Shown here in pieces: positions 60,722-64,000 of a DNA stretch of 64,000 bases; position 1 is the first letter of the stretch; each line of letters begins with the position of its first letter. The stretch lies in NCBI GenBank assembly GCA_046706685.1, contig JBJKPE010000230.1, positions 1 through 64,000 on the forward strand. Reading direction: 5' to 3'. Below the pieces are notes generated by a model, which made no database searches, had not been told where the DNA came from, and was given only the letters and a program-made list of their open reading frames with translations. The position numbers were made by a program, and so were the translations under genes. The stretch is from JARRRD01 sp046706685 (GTDB lineage Bacteria; Nitrospirota; Thermodesulfovibrionia; Thermodesulfovibrionales; UBA6898).

Positions 60722-62008
60722 ATGAGGAGAAGAGTATCGTTCAGCAAGATGGGCATGATCGTTCTCGTCGTGCTCATGCAGTTCGCGCTTGCGGGTATTT
60801 TTGCAGCGTCCGCCAGCGCAAGTGATGTAGACGTTCTTATAGACAAACTGGTCGAAAAGGGGGTCCTCACCCGCACCGATGCGGAGACCATCCTGAAAGA
60901 GACCAAAGAGACCGGCAAAACCGCAAAGACGGAAAAAATGGCGGCAACAGAAGAACTGCCCGCATGGCTCAAGAACATCAGCATCGGCGGCGACCTTCGC
61001 CTGAGATACGAATACAGGTATCGCCAGGACGGCAGCGGTGCCGGACCATACAACCTTGGACGTTTCAGGTACAGGCTTCATGTCGCAGACCAGGTAACAG
61101 ATGACATGAAGGTTGTTTTTGGCCTTGCCAGCAGCTCCGGAGATCCGCGCTCTCAAAATGTGACCTTCGGCACCGGCACCGGCAAGAGCGGCTCCTTCGC
61201 TGGCGAGCCGATGGCCATTGACCTGGCATATGTCCAGTACAATCCGGTGAAGGAGCTGACCCTGATCGGCGGCAAATTCGCGAACCCGATATGGACGCCC
61301 AGCCAGCTTGTTTGGGACACTGACATCAAGACCGAGGGCGCCGCGGCGACACTCAACGTATCCGCCGGCCAAGGCCTGGCATTCTTCGTAAATACGGATT
61401 TCTTCGTCCTCCAGACCAACGGCAATAAGACTCCATACCTGTTCGCCATCCAGCCCGGAGTCAACCTGGAATTCCTTCCCGGCGCACATGTCAAGCTTGC
61501 CGGGACCTACTACAATTTCTCCAACCTGAAGGGATCTACGCCAGGCTACTCATCGAAGACCAATACATTCACAAGTGGCGGAGGGCTGCAGTACGACTAC
61601 AACATGCTTGACCTGGGGACCGAGATAGGCTTTGACAATCTCGCAGGCATTCTTCCCTACACAGCCGTCTACGGCGAGTATGTCCACAACCCCGATCCCT
61701 CCACCGGCAAGAACGGCTACCTAGCAGGCATCAAATTCGGCGACAAGAGCGTAAAGCAATTCGGACAGTGGGTAGTTTCATACGACTACCGTCGTGAAGG
61801 CCGTGACGCAGTGCCGGATCTGTTGCCGGAATCCGATTTCTTCAACGGCTACACGGATGTATACGGAAGCAAGGCAACCATTACTTACGGCCTCGGCAAA
61901 AACATATATACGGCCTTGAACTATTTCGACGGCCACAGTGCGGATACCAGCGTAACGAGCAACAGGAAGTGGGACGTTGTCCAGCTGGACCTCGGCATGT
62001 CGTTCTGA
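60722..62008 (+). CDS. Outer-membrane porin-like protein
   Basis: A 428-residue exported beta-barrel protein from ATG 60722, preceded by AGGAGGAGATTAT. Signal peptide to about 38 (AASASA), then a short helical region (DVLIDKLVEKGVLTRTDAET, a Nitrospira/delta-type porin N-terminal motif) and barrel strands: GDLRLRYEYRYRQD, RFRYRLHVADQV, AYVQYNPVKELTLIGGKF. It ends in a C-terminal Phe (LGMSF) as barrel proteins do. Likely a general or anion-selective porin; substrate unknown. Confidence 0.9.
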   Translation: MRRRVSFSKMGMIVLVVLMQFALAGIFAASASASDVDVLIDKLVEKGVLTRTDAETILKETKETGKTAKTEKMAATEELPAWLKNISIGGDLRLRYEYRYRQDGSGAGPYNLGRFRYRLHVADQVTDDMKVVFGLASSSGDPRSQNVTFGTGTGKSGSFAGEPMAIDLAYVQYNPVKELTLIGGKFANPIWTPSQLVWDTDIKTEGAAATLNVSAGQGLAFFVNTDFFVLQTNGNKTPYLFAIQPGVNLEFLPGAHVKLAGTYYNFSNLKGSTPGYSSKTNTFTSGGGLQYDYNMLDLGTEIGFDNLAGILPYTAVYGEYVHNPDPSTGKNGYLAGIKFGDKSVKQFGQWVVSYDYRREGRDAVPDLLPESDFFNGYTDVYGSKATITYGLGKNIYTALNYFDGHSADTSVTSNRKWDVVQLDLGMSF

Positions 62009-62055
62009 GAGCTTTTCTTCCCTTATTAGTTTTTAAGAGCTGACCCTCCACTCAG

Positions 62056-62098
62056 ACTTTGCAGGCGGACCAAGCCGGCCTGCAAAGTCACTTTTTTT
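62056..62098 (+). terminator. Intrinsic terminator after the porin
   Basis: ACTTTGCAGGC at 62056-62066 pairs with GCCTGCAAAGT at 62078-62088 (11 bp perfect, 11-base loop), followed by CAC and a run of seven T. It is 48 bp past the porin stop. The remainder of the 62009-62343 gap shows no gene. Confidence 0.8.
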
Positions 62099-62343
62099 GA
62101 CAGACTTTCCCGAGGTGAGACAGCCGACATTTCTGCTTACAATGTTAAATCGAGAGGGACCGGGTACTGTGGTTAATGATCTGTTGTGGGCGCACAGAAC
62201 CCGCTCCTGTAAACGGCGGATTTGATAATTTCCTATTGACGTGTTATTCTTCCCTCATACTGGAAAGCAGCTTCCTGTCAATCTTCGGCTGGTTCGAAGA
62301 GGCATAATCAAGTAAGGGGCGCCTTTACGCTGAGGTGAGACAA

Positions 62344-62526
62344 ATGGCAATTGAAACCAAAATCGAAGGAAAGAAGCTTATCATCACATGTGACCTGGAG
62401 GAACCTACACCAAGCGCTTCCGGAAAAACCCTTGTGGTTGCCAGCACAAGAGGCAACATGAAGACGTCGTTGACGGTAAATGGGAAACCATTAACAATCG
62501 GATTGAACGCCTATATCCCAAAATAG
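62344..62526 (+). CDS. Small conserved protein (SGKTLVVASTRGN type), unknown
   Basis: A 60-residue protein from ATG 62344, preceded by GAGGTGAGACAA. The sequence alternates beta strands: AIETKIEGKKLIITCDLEEP, SGKTLVVASTRGN, VNGKPLTIGLNAYIPK. It resembles short conserved hypotheticals with the same ending (IGLNAYI) seen in several proteobacteria. No catalytic, membrane or export motif. Flanked by an isolated gap and a convergent GAPDH gene. Confidence 0.65.
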   Translation: MAIETKIEGKKLIITCDLEEPTPSASGKTLVVASTRGNMKTSLTVNGKPLTIGLNAYIPK

Positions 62527-62746
62527 TGTGATCCCTTTTAGTACCCGAAAATGTAAGGCAGCAACTGGACAGTTGATTTGCATGTCGCTCTCGGTTGCAA
62601 AAGCGGTCAGTTTGTCTGTCAATGGTTTTGCCGCTGATCTCGAAAATCGAACAAGGAACCGCTCAGCCGGATACCGCAATGCCAAGCCTGACCCGGAACC
62701 TGCAGAAGGGTTGTGTCATGCCCTCCTGCAACCGAAGATAGCCATC

Positions 62747-64000
62747 CTATGATTCGGCTATATATCCGGTTAGCTCTCCGAGCATATGGACGTAGTTGCC
62801 CATTTCATTGTCGTACCATCCGTAAACAACCGCCTGGGTCAGGGGAATTCTGATCTCCGTCTTTTTTAACTCCTCCAGCAATTCCTTCTTTATGCCGGTA
62901 AGCCTCTCGATATCCACGGTCACTTCAGCGGTACGGGTATGTGTCTCGTGCCCCTCGATCACGGCTGCGGCCTTCGGCATGGCGATGATATCTCCCGAGA
63001 CGTTCTGTTCATCGGTATAAACAAGATACCCGTGCGGCGACGCTGCAGCCTGCCGGTATATGTCATTGATCGCCTGCCGGTTCATTATCTCCCCCGACGC
63101 GTCCTCCTGAATATTCACTACGAGAATAATCAGGGAGCCGGTCGTGAGCGGGACACGAACTGATTCTGCCATGAAGCCGATTTGCCTCATCTGAGGGAGG
63201 ACGAGCGCGAGGGTCTTGGCGGCGCCTGTTGATGTAAGTATGATGTTGTTGAGTATGCTCCTGTCTTTCCTGAGGTCGGTTGCCCCCGGTTTTGCCATCC
63301 TGTCCAGAACCTGCTGCGACCCCGTGGCGGCATGAACGGTCGCCATTGACGCGGTAAGAATTCTTTTTGCTCCTACGACGTCCAGAATTGGCTTCATCAT
63401 ATGGGCCAGGCAGGTTGTGGTGCAGGAAGCGGCAGAAATTATCCTGTGACGCGCAGGATCAAAATCATGTTCATTTATGCCCTTGACACATGTGACAGCG
63501 TCATCGGGCATTGCCTTTGTCTTGTCTTTTATCTTGAACGGCGCAGATGCGATTACCCTCTCCGCGCCTGCCTCAATATGGCCCCTGATCGAACCGTTAG
63601 GCGCGTCAGCTGAAAGCGCGGGATCAAGGAACTGACCAGTGGTGTCAACCACCAGCCCGACGCCGTGGTCTTTCCAGCCGATTTCCCTCGGGTCGCGGGC
63701 GCTCCTGAGAACGGTTATCTTTACTCCGTCTATAGTCATCGTGCCGGCGGTTTCATCCACATTTTGAATAACCTTCCCGGAATCGCGGCCGGCCCCGCAC
63801 CCGTAAAGGTACATGGAAAGAGAACCGTACGTTGAGTCCCTGACGATATAATGAACAACGTCGCTGAGAGACGTTCCGACCCCGCGTCCGATATTGACTA
63901 CTATGTCCCTGAAATATTTTTTTGACACATGGTTCCATAAGGTCAGTTTTCCTATGCGTCCCAGGCCATTTATGCCGAGTTTTCTATCAGCGATTTTTCC
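62747..64000 (-). CDS. Glyceraldehyde-3-phosphate dehydrogenase (5' end outside window)
   Basis: The frame stays open from 64000 (window edge) to the stop at 62747 (417 codons). The part at 63929-64000 codes for GKIADRKLGINGLGRIGKL, so an in-frame GTG at 63928 is not the start. NAD-binding GINGLGRIG, catalytic Cys in SAASCTTTCLAH and His in ASMATVHAATG place it in the GAPDH family. C-terminal YGWYDNEMGNYVHMLGELT is also typical. It converts glyceraldehyde-3-phosphate and 1,3-bisphosphoglycerate in glycolysis or gluconeogenesis. The sequence is longer and more divergent than the common GapA form. Confidence 0.93.
   Translation of the reverse strand, partial: GKIADRKLGINGLGRIGKLTLWNHVSKKYFRDIVVNIGRGVGTSLSDVVHYIVRDSTYGSLSMYLYGCGAGRDSGKVIQNVDETAGTMTIDGVKITVLRSARDPREIGWKDHGVGLVVDTTGQFLDPALSADAPNGSIRGHIEAGAERVIASAPFKIKDKTKAMPDDAVTCVKGINEHDFDPARHRIISAASCTTTCLAHMMKPILDVVGAKRILTASMATVHAATGSQQVLDRMAKPGATDLRKDRSILNNIILTSTGAAKTLALVLPQMRQIGFMAESVRVPLTTGSLIILVVNIQEDASGEIMNRQAINDIYRQAAASPHGYLVYTDEQNVSGDIIAMPKAAAVIEGHETHTRTAEVTVDIERLTGIKKELLEELKKTEIRIPLTQAVVYGWYDNEMGNYVHMLGELTGYIAES

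Noticed and set aside
1..64000. tRNA, rRNA, CRISPR array, insertion sequence
   Set aside because: Intergenic regions were read for T-arm-like GTTCGA elements, regular short repeats and transposase genes; none were convincing.

Overview
The window is a dense bacterial chromosome segment with Gram-negative features: an O-antigen/EPS ABC exporter, a porin and c-type cytochromes. There are no mobile elements, tRNAs, rRNAs or CRISPR arrays. The mix of sigma-54 activators, a PEP-CTERM/EPS-type initiating sugar transferase, HEAT-repeat and DUF4388 signalling proteins, a heme-binding chemoreceptor and a MauG-type peroxidase suggests Nitrospirota or a Desulfobacterota-like lineage. That is inference from gene content; no 16S or marker phylogeny was possible.

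Positions 1-25.2 kb are an extracellular-polysaccharide region read entirely from the minus strand. In transcription order it has: a sigma-54 activator of the PrsR type (25199-23805); a NusG/RfaH-like antiterminator; a PqqD-like protein, an HprK-like kinase and a tiny twin-arginine-signal peptide; a small membrane protein; an undecaprenyl-phosphate sugar transferase; and a second activator whose key residues are lost. After a candidate -24/-12 promoter near 17750 comes a run of CDP-sugar/branched-sugar enzymes (rfbF, an FAD dehydrogenase, an epimerase, a C-methyltransferase, rfbC, a DUF4910 protein, an SDR), the Wzm/Wzt exporter pair, a methyltransferase, a phosphotransferase-like protein, two glycosyltransferases, a polysaccharide deacetylase and a GH43-like protein. 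A secreted LamG-SGNH hydrolase runs off the left edge.

Positions 25.6-31.8 kb hold a yvcK-like gene, a receiver-like protein and a histidine kinase (minus strand), divergent from glmS and a GAF-GGDEF diguanylate cyclase (plus strand). glmS has its own candidate -24/-12 promoter. This looks like an amino-sugar supply and c-di-GMP module tied to the EPS region.

Positions 31.9-35.0 kb hold rpsU with an RRM protein (the latter preceded by an intrinsic terminator in its leader), a secreted Tyr/Trp-rich protein, a geranylgeranyl-reductase-like flavoprotein and a holin-like membrane protein.

Positions 35.2-51.0 kb are a tightly overlapping minus-strand chemosensory operon: DUF4388/GAF protein, CheY, CheA, ExeA-like ATPase, CheW, a chemoreceptor with a periplasmic heme motif and a C-terminal PhnD-like domain, a second chemoreceptor, CheW, a HEAT-repeat protein, CheR, CheB, a GAF protein and CheY. 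No flagellar genes are present.

Positions 51-64 kb are mixed metabolic and transport genes: hisH, a di-heme peroxidase, an unknown secreted protein, marC, a NifA-type HTH mini-protein with amtB, a Ca/Na-type exchanger with a CPA2 antiporter, a porin, small conserved proteins, and a GAPDH running off the right edge.

The most promising undescribed systems are the PqqD/HprK-like/Tat-peptide trio, the chemoreceptor carrying a binding-protein domain at its cytoplasmic end, and the paired intact and decayed sigma-54 activators with matching promoters.
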